From positions 6,722,001 through 6,786,000 of the forward strand of contig JAEOAD010000982.1 in the NCBI GenBank assembly GCA_036365145.1: DNA of 64,000 nucleotides, given 5' to 3'. Of the stretch, positions 10,420-22,399 are shown in pieces; within the stretch, counting starts at the first letter, position 1, and each line of letters starts with the position of its first letter. This DNA is from Orientallactaga sibirica (taxonomy: Eukaryota; Chordata; Mammalia; Rodentia; Dipodidae). The notes beneath the pieces are model-generated. The model saw only the letters and a list, made by a program, of their open reading frames with translations. It made no database searches and was not told the DNA's origin. Made by a program: the position numbers and the translations under genes.

Positions 10420-10700
10420 TTACATATGTGTATGGTTTATGTGTATGCATGTTCATATGTATGTGGGTACATATGTATGTGCAAGTGCATGTGTGCACAC
10501 ACGTGTGTGTAGGCCAGAGGTTGCCTTCAGGTATCTTCCTCACCTATTCTTCACTTGATCTGCTGTTGCAAGGTCTCTCCCTTGAACCTAGAGCTCACTA
10601 ATTCAGCTAGTCTAGCTAGCCAGCTTGTCCCAAGGATCCCTGTCTACCTCCTGAGCTCTGAGATCACAGGCAGGTCACCATGCCCATCTGGCTTTTATAT
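10420..10700 (-). repeat. B4-type SINE with degenerate TG end
   Basis: TG/CA-rich 10430-10512, gtaggccagaggttgccttc, aacctagagctcactaattc and accatgcccatctggctttt. The ID-like end is missing where the MLT1 begins. Confidence 0.8.
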
Positions 10701-10925
10701 ACTGTTGTGGGTTGAACGGTTTCCTCCCCAAATGCAAATGTCCTAACCCCAAGTACCTTAGAATGTGGCCTTATTTGGAAATAGTGTTACTACAGACAGA
10801 ATTAGTTAAGGTGAGGTTTTTAGGGCCAGCCCTAATCCAATAGGACTGATCTCCTGGAAATCAAAGACCATCACAACCTACCTCTGATTTGACACTGACA
10901 ACCTCCCTTGTGTTTACACCCAGCC
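10701..10925 (+). mobile_element. MLT1-type MaLR LTR, 5' half
   Basis: It starts gttgtgggttgaacggtttc and continues through aatgtggccttatttggaaa and ccctaatccaataggactga, the order of the first half of MLT1. The 3' half is missing. Confidence 0.8.
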
Positions 10926-11089
10926 CCCACACTCATCTCTTAAGGGTACCCTGTATACTTCAATCCAGGAAATCTGCTTCCCTACTCCTTACATTGCCAT
11001 AAGGCCTCAAGCTTCATATTTGAGGTCAAAGAAAGCTCTTCTCAGAACACTATCCATCATCCCAGTCTCACACTTACTAATGAGGGTAC

Positions 11090-11335
11090 TGATTCATTCA
11101 CTTGTACTTATCATACAATGCCAAATTTGAGAATTGTTGTTTTAGACCAGGAACTGGGAGTTGGTCATTTTTTTTCCCTAAAAAGCCAGACAGTAAATGT
11201 TTTCAGCTTTGTGAACCATACATTCTGTTGCAATTATTCACTCTACTCTGCTGTTACAACAATAAGCAGCCACAGATAATAGATATAAACAAATGAATGT
11301 GGCTGGGTTCCAATAAAACTTTATTTATAAAAAAA
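11090..11335 (+). mobile_element. Ancient non-autonomous DNA transposon (hAT/MER type), first part
   Basis: agccagacagtaaatgtttt, ctctactctgctgttacaac and ggctgggttccaataaaact are recognisable pieces of a widespread mammalian MER element. It resumes at 11570-11620 after a SINE (aggcagatttggcctttaaa, then a catttgttaacccc-like end). I cannot give a subfamily. Confidence 0.7.
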
Positions 11336-11340
11336 ATCAG

Positions 11341-11558
11341 CAGGGCCTGGAGAGATTGCTTAGTGGTTAAGCGCTTGCCTATGAAGCCTAAGGACCCTGG
11401 TTCGAGTCTCGATTCCTCAGGACCTCACATAAACCAGATGCACAAGGGGGTACATGCACCTGGAGTTCATTTGCAGTGTCTGGAGGCCCTGGCGCACACA
11501 TTCTCTATCTACCTATTTCTCTGTCTGTCACTCTCCAATAAATCAATAAAAAATTAAA
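11341..11558 (+). repeat. tRNA-type SINE with TSD, nested in DNA transposon
   Basis: gcctggagagattgcttagt to aaaaaattaaaaaa. aatcagcagg flanks both sides (11336-11345; about 11563-11573). Confidence 0.93.
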
Positions 11559-11569
11559 AAATAATCAGC

Positions 11570-11620
11570 AGGCAGATTTGGCCTTTAAACCATAATTTGT
11601 TAACCCCCATATTTTAGCGT
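11570..11620 (+). mobile_element. Ancient DNA transposon, second part
   Basis: Continues the element at 11090-11335 after the inserted SINE, ending with aatttgttaacccc. Confidence 0.65.
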
Positions 11621-12479
11621 ATCTTAGATCATTAACTGTTTCACTGCTACTTATAGCCTATGTCTTATCATTGCAAGTCAGATTTAAATTCCTTTAAAAG
11701 GGGGATGTGGCACTATGTATTTTCATCACCCCTTAGTCCCTACCTGGAATAGTGCTAGATGTACAAGGAAATGGATAGGCATGGATAGATAGTCGTTATA
11801 TGATGGAGACTGAGAATACATAGGGAGAATAAGCATTTGAGTATATGTTGAATAATGTACTGCAGTTAAGCTCTTTTTGTCATTTTAATGTTCACACTGA
11901 TAGTATAAATCACCATTTCTAACAAACAAACAGTACTCATGTAATTGGACTATGTGCCATAAAGAACTTTTCCTGCTCTTTTACTAGGTATTTTTCTCCC
12001 AGACAGAATTGACTAATACATTCATTCCATCAGCTACTTTACAAACACATTCCACAAGAGATTTACCATCAGTAAAAGAAACTTGGGCATTCTGGACACA
12101 GCATCCATTGAGACATTCAGTGTTTCCCCCATATCACAGGAATATGGATAAAGGGGCTTGCACAGCAGAGTTTTCAGAGAAACAAGAGGAAATCTATCAC
12201 CACCACTCCTCACAGAAATAGACATTAAACAATTCCCTATAACCAAAACTATAGAGTGAGTTAGTGACAATCCCTGTCATAGCATTCTAGTGTGCTTCTA
12301 AATCAACAACTGCAACACAAGGAAGTAAGCAGACATCTGTTGAAGGAATTAAAAAATGTAATAAACTACACAACTACCATCCCTCACTCCCAAACCCAGC
12401 TTTTGATTATGTTAAAGTAGACCTTGTATAGGGAGCTAAAAAGTAACTATACAGTTTTCACAGAATGAAACTCTTATGG
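11621..12479. other. Unique intron sequence
   Basis: AT-rich. A 70-78 codon open frame exists on each strand near 12009-12270, but no known motif or splice signals. Confidence 0.55.
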
Positions 12480-12640
12480 GGCTGGGCACGGTGGCACACG
12501 CCTTTAATCCCAGCACTTGGGAGGCAGAGGTAGGAGGATCACTGTGAGTTCAAGGTCACCCTGAGACTACATAGTGAATTCCAGGTTAGCCTGGGCTAGA
12601 GTGAGACCCTACCTTGAAAACCCAAAAAGAAAAATCAAAA
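12480..12640 (+). repeat. B1-like SINE
   Basis: ggctgggcacggtggcacac to accttgaaaacccaaaaaga. The repeated aaaactcttatggg-type bases on both sides (about 12466-12479 and 12638-12650) are its target duplication. Confidence 0.95.
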
Positions 12641-12650
12641 CTCTTATGGG

Positions 12651-13129
12651 TCCCAGAAAGTCAAGACTTCACTTCCTGTCAGTTAGTACCCTTTAATAGC
12701 AATAAAAGTCCCTACTTCCTTTCTCACCTCAAATGAAGGCAAGAACAGGCAGCCCAGACAATACAAGCCCATGTCACCCAAGTCACCCTGGCACCCACTT
12801 AAACATTCACATAGCTGTAAAGGTCTAATATGGGATGAGCATCCTTCCAGCCTGCAATCACCCCCTATGAACAACTACTTGTACCTCTTTTAGTTAGCTG
12901 CTCAGTATCTGATTCTATGTCTCTATAAAGCTACTAGCATTGCTTCACCTTGATACTTTTCTAGGGGGGGGGGGTTCTTTTTTTGCCCTGCCCACATGAA
13001 AGATGAAATCTACTCCCCTCCAACCCCTGTACATACTTGCCCACTGTTACTGTCCCCTGCTCCTCCAATGTGGGTATATCATAGTTTATGTTGGAACAGT
13101 GCTCAGTTTTCTTACCAGTTGACTGTTTC
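12651..13129. other. Unique intron sequence with G9 run
   Basis: Nothing recognised apart from a G run at 12965-12973. Confidence 0.55.
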
Positions 13130-13523
13130 CTTCCCAATTTCATATGTCCAAACCCAATCACCTAAGAATGTGGCATTATTTGGAATTAGGGTTATTACTG
13201 ATAGAACTGATCGAATGTACAGGTTGCAGTGCAGACCCACATCCCACATGACTGATGTCCATATTAAAAGTAAAAGAAAAATCTGAGCATAGTAAAAGCA
13301 ACGTGAAGAGACAAGTAGATGACTGTCTACACTCCAAGGAGGAAGGTCTACAACAGATCCTTCCTTCACAGTCCTGAGGGAATCAACTTCACCAACACCT
13401 TGATCTTGAACTTCCAGCCTCTAAGATTGTGAAACAAAAACAAAAATGAAAGCAAACTTTTCTGTTTAAGCCAACCAATTAGTGGTACTTTGTTCTGGCA
13501 GCTCTAGAAAATGAATACAAGTG
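13130..13523 (+). mobile_element. MLT1-type MaLR LTR, nearly complete
   Basis: aatgtggcattatttggaat, accttgatcttgaacttcca, ctgtttaagccaaccaatta and gctctagaaaatgaatacaa appear in MLT1 order and spacing. This is the best preserved of the three MLT1 copies in the window. Confidence 0.85.
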
Positions 13524-14099
13524 TTTTTACACCACTGGAGTACATAAACCATACTGAAAAGCTGGTCATGTATGCAATAAGATTATGGGATTTTTCCATT
13601 GCAATTTTCCCTTGGAGCTGATACCTTTTTGTGTTCCTTTGCTTGGTGACAAGTATTTTAAAATGAATACAATGCCAGTCTCCTCATATCAAAATTACTC
13701 TCAGAAGGCTCCCCTGCTTCAGATATGTTTTTTTTTTACTTCATCCTCACTTCAAATCTTCTGACCTGTAGGGGTGCAGTAAAAGTTGGGGTACACTAAG
13801 CAGTTGGCTCCAGCCTTGAGGCACACGGAAGAGACTGCATTATTAGGAAGCATGAGAAGTGATTGTGGTGGGAGCAGAAGGGAAATATAACCATAAATGA
13901 GTGTTCTCTGAAATGCCTATGGCAGAAAGACTCAGGCAGAGACAGATGCCAGGGAAACCAGATAGGTGGCAGATGTGGTAGCCCAAAGACAAGGATGGCT
14001 ACTTAAGCTGAGGCAGGGGTTGAGGAGTAGGGAGCTAGAACAATAGATATTCCTGGGGGCTGTGGTAGAGTACAAGTATGACATGGAATGAATAAGAAA
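13524..14099. other. Unique intron sequence
   Basis: No recognisable repeat or gene. Confidence 0.55.
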
Positions 14100-14330
14100 G
14101 TCTGCACAAAGCTAGTATAGTAACACTCATCTGTAATCTAGGAGGACTGCAAGTTAGAAGCCATATTTGGGCAGAATACAGAGACCTTCTCTCTTAAACA
14201 CTAAGCCTCATGTGGCAGTATAAACCTGTAATCCCAGTACTTGGGAGGTAGAGATAGGAAAACCAGGAGTTCAAGGCCAGTCTCAATACATAGCAAGCTT
14301 GAGGCCAGCCAGGGTTAAATGAGATTATAT
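14100..14330 (+). repeat. Two old B1-like SINEs
   Basis: First unit about 14100-14195 (actcatctgtaatctaggag), second about 14205-14325 (acctgtaatcccagtacttg, ccaggagttcaaggccagtc). Both strongly diverged. Confidence 0.7.
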
Positions 14331-14341
14331 ATATAGTAAAA

Positions 14342-14490
14342 GCTGGGCGTGGTGGCACACGCCTTTAATCCCAGCACTCAGGAGGCAGAGGTAGGCTGTG
14401 AGTTCAAAGCCACCCTGAAACTACAGAGTGAATTCCAGGTCGGCCTGAGCTAGAGTGAGACCCTACCTCGAACCCCACCCCCCAAAAAAA
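14342..14490 (+). repeat. B1-like SINE
   Basis: gctgggcgtggtggcacacg to tacctcgaaccccacccccc. Lacks the ggatcgc bases of the usual middle. Confidence 0.95.
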
Positions 14491-14575
14491 TGCAAAAAGA
14501 GAGGGTAATGGGAGGTAAATACAATAAAATACATTATATACATGTATGGAAATGTCATAATAAAACACATAAACA

Positions 14576-14722
14576 AGCTGGGCGTGGTGGTGCACGCCTT
14601 TAATCCCAGCACTTGGGAGGCAGAGGTAGGACAATTGCTGTGAGTTCAAGGCCACCTTGAGACTACACAGTGAATTCCAGGTCAGCCTGAGCTAAAGTGA
14701 GACCCTACCTCGAAAAAAAAAA
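14576..14722 (+). repeat. B1-like SINE
   Basis: agctgggcgtggtggtgcac to ctacctcgaaaaaaaaaa. Near consensus. Confidence 0.95.
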
Positions 14723-14884
14723 TTAATTCTAGGAAACGTAAGTGCAAGGAAAATGGCCCTTTTTAAAGATAAAATGACATCTTCCTTCTATACCAATACT
14801 AAGCTTTCTCAAATTCCAGTTTTGCAGCTATGGCAATTTTTTTTTTTGATAATCCGAAACCAAGACCAAGAAAACAGTCAAAGC

Positions 14885-15045
14885 AGCCCGGTGTCATGTT
14901 GCACATCTGTGATCCCAGCACTCAGGAGACTAAGGCAGGAAGATTAAGGAAGATTGCCGTCAGTTCAAGGTCAAAATCGACTACAGAGTGAGTTCCAGGA
15001 CAGCCCACAGAGTTAGATTGCCTCAAAACAAAACAAAGCAAAATG
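14885..15045 (+). repeat. B1-like SINE, diverged
   Basis: cccggtgtcatgttgcacat, gtgatcccagcactcaggag, ending cctcaaaacaaaacaaag. Confidence 0.8.
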
Positions 15046-15687
15046 TCAAAAGAGAGAGAAACCAAAGAGTCATAGAACTAAAAGAAAATCACAGTCTAGG
15101 GACTTTGCTTCCCCCAAATGATTCCCCCCCCCATGGATGTAAACTTGAGTCCACAATTTATCCCAGTCTGTATCAAATATTCTCAATGATTTATTCTACA
15201 TTCCATTATCATGTTCTACATAGACCTGTGGCAATTCCCAAAACTTCAAGCAACTTACAAAATTATATGAATAATTAGGATCAGGGAAAATACAGCAAGA
15301 AAGTCAAGAACTAGAGAAAGTCAAGGCAGCAGTATATATAGTATATCAGCATTACAGAGACCTACTAATTGGTTGCACCAACTTGGCTTTGAATTTCCTT
15401 ATAGCCAAAACCCAAAGAGGAAATGTGATCAATTACATGGCTGATATTTTTCACTTGGAGGAAAACAAAATCTCAATAATAATAATAAAAAAAACTAACA
15501 GAAAGAACTACACAGCTTTGTATACCACCGTGTTTTCAAAATGAGGACAACCAAGGTGACCAGAAGCATTTTTCTCTAATGGAACAGAATTGAACAGAAA
15601 GTATTAGTTCATCTAATATTTACTATAAATTGCTTTGTTAAGCATTACTAAAGATATATGTATACACCAGGATGAAATGTAAAGTCT
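15046..15687. other. Unique intron sequence
   Basis: AT-rich, no recognised feature. Confidence 0.55.
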
Positions 15688-15699
15688 CTCTCTCTCTCT

Positions 15700-15731
<32 letters not shown>

Positions 15732-15875
15732 GGTTTTTCGAGGTAGGGTCTCACTCCAGGTCAGGCTGACCTGAAATTCACTATGTAGTCTCAGGGTGGC
15801 CTCGAACTCACGGTGATCCTCCTGCCTCTGCCTCCCAAGTGCTGGGATTAAAGGCGTGCATCACCACGCCCAGTT
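15688..15875 (-). repeat. B1-like SINE with (CT)n and T-run
   Basis: (CT)n 15687-15704 and T26, then gtttttcgaggtagggtctc, ending gcatcaccacgcccagt. Confidence 0.95.
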
Positions 15876-15990
15876 TAAAAATCTCTCTCTTATTTTTGGA
15901 GACAGTTTTATTATGTAGTCCAGTCTACCCTCAAACTCACAATCTTCATTCCAAAGTGCTTAGATTACAGGCATGCACCCCCCCAATACC
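15876..15990 (-). repeat. Old B1-like SINE
   Basis: ttatgtagtccagtctaccc, caaagtgcttagattacagg and catgcacccccc keep B1 order but are heavily mutated. Confidence 0.7.
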
Positions 15991-16429
15991 CAGTGCAAAG
16001 TATGTTTCTTACTGAGAGATAAGAGTCACAAAGTTGTGTGACACACCAGAAGGAGCTAATAAGGGCCTTCATTTCCAGCCCAGCCTGTGGTATTCCCTCC
16101 AGCCTGGTTCTGGGGTGCAGGATGAACTGCCTTTGCTGTAGTGAATTGTGGCCCTGGGCTGCTCTCCTGCCAATTTCCTAGTCTTTGCCTCTGACCAGTG
16201 GGCTTGCTTTGAACCTTCCAAGTCTTCTTTAAGTGGCAGAAGTTTTGAGCAAGCCTGACAGGGTGGGCTTCTGGGCTCCTCAAACAGCTAGCACCTGTCT
16301 CTGAATTCCCCTGCCATCTCCTTTCCAAATTACAATCTGTCTTCTCTGGAATAGTGCCTTTTCCTGCCTTTCTAAACTCTATCTTCTCCAGCTCCAAGTT
16401 GCTTTTGAAAATGTGACCCAATGACAGCT
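15991..16429. other. Unclassified intron sequence with a 121-codon open frame
   Basis: The minus-strand open frame 16056-16421 is lysine-, glutamine- and proline-rich, with no domain I recognise. No poly(A), splice or start context supports it as a gene. Confidence 0.4.
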
Positions 16430-16561
16430 ATATGCCTGTTCACAGCAGCATGATTTACAACAGCCAAAAAGGGAAGCAACCCAATTCATCCTCGTCCAGA
16501 GATAAATGGATAAGCAAAATGGCATCTAACCCTCCAATGGATCATTATTCTGCCTGAAAAG

Positions 16562-16678
16562 GGACGAAGTTGCAGGGCATCTGTGGCACATGCCTACAAT
16601 CCCAGCTTACTTTAGAGGCTGAGGTAAAAAGACCAAAAATTCAAGGTCAGCCAGGACCTTGAATTCAACCCCTATACC

Positions 16679-16680
<2 letters not shown>
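16562..16680 (+). repeat. Degenerate B1-like SINE inside the L1
   Basis: cacatgcctacaatcccagc followed by a gaggct and aaggtcagcc segment. Its tail has become the (CA)n array. Confidence 0.6.

Positions 16681-16739
<59 letters not shown>
16681..16739 (+). repeat. (CA)n microsatellite
   Basis: About 29 uninterrupted CA units at the end of a B1-like element. Confidence 0.98.
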
Positions 16740-16742
<3 letters not shown>

Positions 16743-17039
16743 TCAGTCCTGACATGTTACAAAATAGAGGAACCTATATGAGGAACCTAGACTAGACCAA
16801 AACAAGGAGAATGGTGATGTTCAGGGGCTAGGGGAGGTATGGGGGGGAGAAGGATATATGAGGAGTAACTTAATGACTACAGAGTTTGTTCAGGAAGATG
16901 AAAAAGTCATAGAAATAGTATAGCAGTGGCACATCTTGTGAGTGTACATGATGCCACCAAACTGTATGATTCAAAATAGTTTAAGTAGTGAATTTTAGGC
17001 TATGCGTATTTTTACTATCGGTTTTTAGACAGTGTAACC

Positions 17040-17195
17040 TTAGCTGGGCATGGTAGACCACACCTTTAATCCCAGCACTTGGGAGGCAGAGGTAGAAGAA
17101 TCTGTATGAGCTTCGAGGCCACCCTGAGACTACATAGTGAATTCCAGGTCAGCCTGGGCTAGAGCAAGACCCTACCTCAAACACCTTCCCCCCAA
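17040..17195 (+). repeat. B1-like SINE
   Basis: agctgggcatggtagaccac to gaccctacctcaaacacc, without a long A tail. Confidence 0.93.
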
Positions 17196-17274
17196 GAAAG
17201 TATAACCTCAGTCCACTCACAAGAAAACACAGTTTGAGTAACAATCAACAAAATAACTGATTGATGCTTTTCAA

Positions 17275-17600
17275 AAGTATCAGGGGCAGAGATAAAGCAC
17301 TTGCTATGCAAGTGTGAGTACCTGAGTTCAGATTTCCAGAACCCATGTCAAAGCTGAACACCAGAGTACTAGTGTCTATAATCCCAATGTACCTACACTG
17401 AGAAGGGGCAATCTCGAGGCCCACTAGCCTGGAAAATTCAGGGGTGAACAATGAGTATCTCAAACAAGTTGGAAAGTGAAGACCAACACCCATAGTTATC
17501 CTCTGACTTCTACATGTGCACCATAGCACATGTGCCTACACTCACACACATGAATACACACATATACAGGGTACACCCACACCCCCTCACACACACCCAA
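17275..17600 (+). repeat. B4-type SINE with CA-rich tail
   Basis: ID-like start (gcacttgctatgcaagtgtg), B1-like middle (gtctataatcccaatgtacc), and a tail of short CA blocks (17520-17600). Confidence 0.8.
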
Positions 17601-17967
17601 GGTTGTGAAAGACTGGAAGATGAAGGAACTGTCACCAACTATGGAAGATAAGTTGAAATACCTAAATGATGAGATGTGGGATCTTGGATAGGACCCTAGA
17701 ACAACAATAATACAAAGATCTTAGTTGAAAAACTGATGATGATAAAAAATATCTTCAATAGAGTAAACAGCATTATGCCAGTGTTGGCTTCCTGGTTCTA
17801 ATACTACTGTAATGATTGTCTGAGAAGTCAGCATTAGGGGAAATGAGTAAAGGATATGTGAAAACTGTATCATTTGTATATCTTCTCCACAAGTTAGAAG
17901 TTTGTTTCAAATTTAAAGTGTAAGATTTTTTTAAACATTAGCCAGTGCTTTAAAAAATATATAATGG
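17601..17967. other. Old L1-like or unique intron sequence
   Basis: gtgttggcttcctggttcta and gtatcatttgtatatcttct have an L1-3'-end flavour, but I cannot assign it. Confidence 0.35.
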
Positions 17968-18018
17968 GTGAATTCCAGGTCAGCCTGAGCCATGGTGAGA
18001 CCCTACCTCAAAGAAAAA
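17968..18018 (+). repeat. B1-like 3' fragment
   Basis: gtgaattccaggtcagcctg to gaccctacctcaaag: only the last third of the element. Confidence 0.85.
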
Positions 18019-18027
18019 ATGTAATGG

Positions 18028-18318
<291 letters not shown>

Positions 18319-18353
18319 AAACGTTTTGAAAAACTTAAAAAATAGGCAATGTA

Positions 18354-18530
18354 GGGCTGGAGAGATGGCTTAGTGGTTAAGGTGCTTGCCTGCCAAGCCT
18401 AATGACCCAGGTTCAATTCCCCAGACCCACATAAGCCATGTGGTGGCTAGAGGCCCTAGAGTGCCCATTCTCATTCTTTCTGCATCCCCCACTCTCTCTC
18501 AAATAAATAAATAAAATAGTTTTAAATGAA
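18354..18530 (+). repeat. tRNA-type SINE, internally shortened
   Basis: gggctggagagatggcttag to aaataaataaataaaatag, missing about 40 bp in the middle. It carries the same caatgta flank as its right neighbour (about 18345-18351; 18539-18545). Confidence 0.92.
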
Positions 18531-19344
18531 TAAATAGGCAATGTAATATACAGTTGCCTATTAATTAGCTTTAATCCTTGTCCTGAAGCTGTTCAGTTGA
18601 CACCTGAAGTACCCACATCAGAAGCAAACACTCAAGGGTCAGCATATGCAAGACTGACCAAAGCCCATCTGCACCAGAGTTAGTAGATTAACATGGTGAA
18701 CACCTTGCTCCATGGACTGATGACTACATCATGCTGCCATCCTGACCCTTGCAAGAGCCACACAGAGGAATCTGGAAAAAATCAGCCATCTGCCACCTTC
18801 AGAAAGGTGGCTCAGGACTGTCCAGGCCCCGGGGTTCACCATGAAAGGAGGGCTCTGGCCCCTCCCTGAGGGTTAGCTGAACATGTGTTACATGTGTTCT
18901 ATCACACCTGCCTTGAAAGCCTTTGCAGTGGGGGGCTTAGCCAGCTTCCAGAGCAGATTATAGGACTCTCCCTGTGTCTGCTGATTAACGAATGTCAGAA
19001 GGAGTGGCTAAAAGACCCCTTGGGCATGAGACTGTCCCACAAAGTTTTCATCTATTAGGTCCCAAAAGAACTTAATAATTCCTCAAAGCCCAAACCAGTA
19101 TAGGTCTGTTCACAACAGGTTATGTATTGGGATTCTGAGGACAAGGCTAAGGCTCTGTGAGCATGTGTGAGATCCTTTTGCATTCCCCTGGTGACAAGGT
19201 CACCAACTGGGTTTCTGGTCTTTCTGGAGAGAGCCTTTGGGCAGTGACCAGCCCTCCTTCCCTCACTCCCTGCCCCCCCCCCAAGCAGTCACACTAAAGC
19301 CCTAGGGATTTCAGTGGCCAAAGTGCAAAAGTGCACCGGATATC
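18531..19344. other. Unclassified, moderately GC-rich intron sequence
   Basis: No repeat or gene recognised. It differs in composition from the surrounding AT-rich DNA and runs into the 3'-UTR-like block at 19345-19795. Confidence 0.45.
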
Positions 19345-19795
19345 CAAAAAGTAGCTGTATTTATTCAATCTAGAGTCTCAACATTGCCTCAACAGTGGAA
19401 TCAACCCATAAGCAGCAAAACAAAACATCCCCCAGTTATTTTCTTTGGGCCAGATGTGGTCAACCCCATCTTCTATTTTCTTTCTCCCAAGGGGCAGACA
19501 GTGTCATTTCCTGTCCTCATCCCCATGGTTTCCTTGTTCTGCCCTGGCTGGCCAGCCCAGCTGTGACCAGTGCTCCCCTCCAGTGCCATCCCATCTGGGG
19601 GCTCTACCAGGAGAGCAGCCCTCCCCAAGTGCCAGATGGGGCCAGCAGAACTCCAGGCTGGCTCTGCAGAGAAGGACAGTATCTGCTAAACTTCACAGCC
19701 CACTGGTCAGAACTTCCTGAAATGGTGCAACGATTGAAGCTGTCCCCCATACACACTACTACCAACAACACTAGTAAACTGGAATGAAGGCTGCC
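19345..19795 (-). other. 3'-UTR-like or retrocopy-like block
   Basis: Read on the minus strand this GC-rich block ends with AATAAA (rc of tttatt, 19359-19364) about 400 bases into it, resembling an mRNA 3' end. No A tail follows at about 19340, so it is not a clear processed copy. Open frames up to 130 codons on the + strand have no recognised domain. Confidence 0.3.
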
Positions 19796-19824
19796 AATCA
19801 GCACACATTAAAACAAGGAGGTGA

Positions 19825-20092
19825 GGGCTAAAGAGATGACTTAGCACTTAAGGATCCTGCCTGTGAGGCCTAAGGTCTTATGTTTAACTCTCCAGATCCC
19901 ACGTAAGCCAGATATACAAGTGTGTAAGGTCACACATGCGCACAAGGTGGCTCACCTGTCTGGAGTTTGATTATAGTGGCAGGAGGCCCTGGTGCAATAA
20001 TTTCTCTCCCCTCCCCCTTTCTCTCTTGTGTGCGTGTATTAAAAAAGGCCAGTCTGTTGGGCTTGCCTCAAAAAAAAAAAAAAAAAAAAAAA
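19825..20092 (+). repeat. tRNA-type SINE with A-rich tail
   Basis: gagggctaaagagatgactt, then a duplicated 'cacacatgcgcacaaggtgg' region and A22 tail. aaggaggtga on both sides (19815-19824; 20091-20100) is the target duplication. Confidence 0.88.
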
Positions 20093-22299
20093 GGAGGTGA
20101 GTCTAGATTCTTCAGCTGGACCCAACATCATCACCCCTTAAATGGAAGAGAAGGGCACCTCTTTAGGTCAGAGTAGTAGGATGTTAAAAGGGTTCACAGG
20201 CTTTGAAGACTGAGGAAGGGATCAAGTCAAGGAATGTGGACAATCTCTAGAAACTGGAAAAAACAAGGGAACGGTATTTTCACTAGGGTTTCCAGGAAAG
20301 AATACAGCTCTCTACACACCTTGATACTAACTTTAAGAGATCCATAGTAAACTTCTATAAAATGGGGAGACAATGTACTTGCAATGTTTTAAGCCACTGA
20401 TTTTGTGGTAATTTGTTAGGGCAGCAACAGGAAACATACACATCTGGTTATTAAATGCCAGAGCAGTTTGTTTGGGGCCTGTTGGATAAGTGAATCTTAA
20501 CTAAAACTATACAAGGTCCACAGAACTTTCATGCTGTGTATCCTAAAGGCCTAGCTCAATGTCAATAGCTGCTACGGGTCTTCATTCTCTTAACTCCAAA
20601 GAACCAGTGTCCAACAACTGGAAGTACACGTGGTTTTATGTCACAGGGCAGCTTCTAAATAGAACATTTTGCCTGTGCAATTTTTATGAGGTATCTGCTT
20701 GACACAGATCTTTAAAAAGAAAACCCACTCAGAGTTATTTCTGTAACTGAAGGTGGGCAAGAACAGGGATAGTAAAATGAGATTATTACTTATGAAATGA
20801 GCAATGGAACGTAAGCTTCTTCTTTCTTATCATCCAATGCATCTACTTGCAACTAAGAATGGTGACGCCAATTTCCATTTCAGACCTCCCAAAGCTCACA
20901 GGGTCTGGGTCTGAATCTCACTGTTGTTCAATGGCCTCGAAATTGCATTATGCAAACTGTTCTGGTTATTATAGATTTAGCTGCTGCCATAAATTGCCAA
21001 AGAGGTAAAATTCACCGTTTTCAACATATTTTTCTTGTGGTAAGGATCCTAAATCCACAGTGAAAAAGAGCCCTCCTTAAAGAGAAGGTGAGGGTGAAGG
21101 AAAGGCATGTGGAGGCCAGCACTCCTATTTCAACAGATTTGAGTTCTCCATCCAACTAGCTGGGAGGGTAAGTTCAAACTCTGTTAACAGTGTCCAGCTG
21201 ACAAAGGTGTTGCTCATTGATTCCTCTTGCCTGGGCTTGAAAGGAGTTGGGAATAACAAAGGATAGTCTAAAAATAGAGAGCAATGATTTCCTATGCCAG
21301 GGTGGGACCACTTAAGCTCTGGCGCTAGTAAGTCTCAGTCACCTGTGAAGCAGAATATGGCTCCACATCATGAGAACATTCAAAGCTGGAACTCTTGATG
21401 ATACGTGGTGGTCACCAAATGTGGTCACCACATACTAACTGAAGTGGAGAGGTAACACCCCAGTTGATCCAATGGGCTTTCAAGGGGGACCCCACCATCA
21501 CACTGTAACTTTAGCCACTAGAGAAAGTTTGAATATGAAGCTATATTAGATGGAGGAGTTTCCACTAAAAATTTAGAATAGGGAAGACTTCATGTTTTTG
21601 ACAGGAGGGTATTTTATAACCAATTACTCCTGCAGAGAAGAAAAGACTATTGAAGCAATAAAATTCAAGTAAAGCAAAAAGGAGAAAAGAAAAATATCTC
21701 TCATTGTGGGGAGCAAAGGGAGGCAGCCAGCAATACTTCCCTAAAATGCAGGATGAGAACCCTGCTGAAATAAGTGTGCATGCTCGTGTATCTCAAATGT
21801 ACTCTGCACAATGCAGGGCATAAGGATGTACTTCATTACATACCCAAGAGGAAGTGTGGCAAGTCCAGAAGCTGACCACAAGTACAAAAGATAAAATAGA
21901 AGATTTCTGCAGTGGAGGCGGCAAGCCCACTGGCCATGCTAATGACCAACTGCATGCTTTTCAAGAGGCTGATGACAAGTTCAAGCAAAAGAAACTTCTG
22001 TTAATGGCTAATTAAGGAGCACAGGAAGATTCCCATATAGAAAGAGCAAGGAGTCTGGGTATAAATGCTATTGTAATGTCAAAATTCTCCCATGAGAAAT
22101 GCCACTCGTCGTTTTCATATTGCTTTAGGTCTTTCAAAAGAAAACTATATCCAAACGTATAAATATGTCTTACAACATGACAGGACCAATAGCAGGAAAG
22201 ACGATGGGCAGCGATGATTTTCTCAACTGCTCCTGACCACATGCCCTGTGCATTTGAGCAGAAGTGAATAAGACATACCATTAAATACTGATTTCTGCG
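20093..22299. other. Long stretch of unique intron sequence
   Basis: About 2.2 kb without a SINE, unusual for this window. No gene, splice-paired open frame or known repeat recognised. Could hold conserved noncoding or old L2/L1 sequence I cannot identify by eye. Confidence 0.5.
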
Positions 22300-22399
22300 C
22301 CTGTCTGGAGAAATAAGATTTGTTCAACACCTATTTTTCTTTGGGTGCCCATTGTGGGAACATCCACGGGGATTAGAAGGCTGTCATGTTTGAGCACTA

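Larger units (their letters stand above)
16430..17035 (+). mobile_element. L1 3' end (old mammalian L1M type)
   Basis: ttcacagcagcatgatttac, gggaagcaacccaattcatc and gagataaatggataagcaaa are the familiar 3' end of ORF2, followed by 3' UTR with gaacctagactagaccaaaa and gaagatgaaaaagtcataga. A degenerate B1 and (CA)n (16562-16739) are inserted. Confidence 0.85.

Noticed and set aside
16056..16421. 121-codon minus-strand open frame
   Set aside because: No recognisable domain, no splice or promoter context, and a length compatible with chance. Left as an unclassified stretch.
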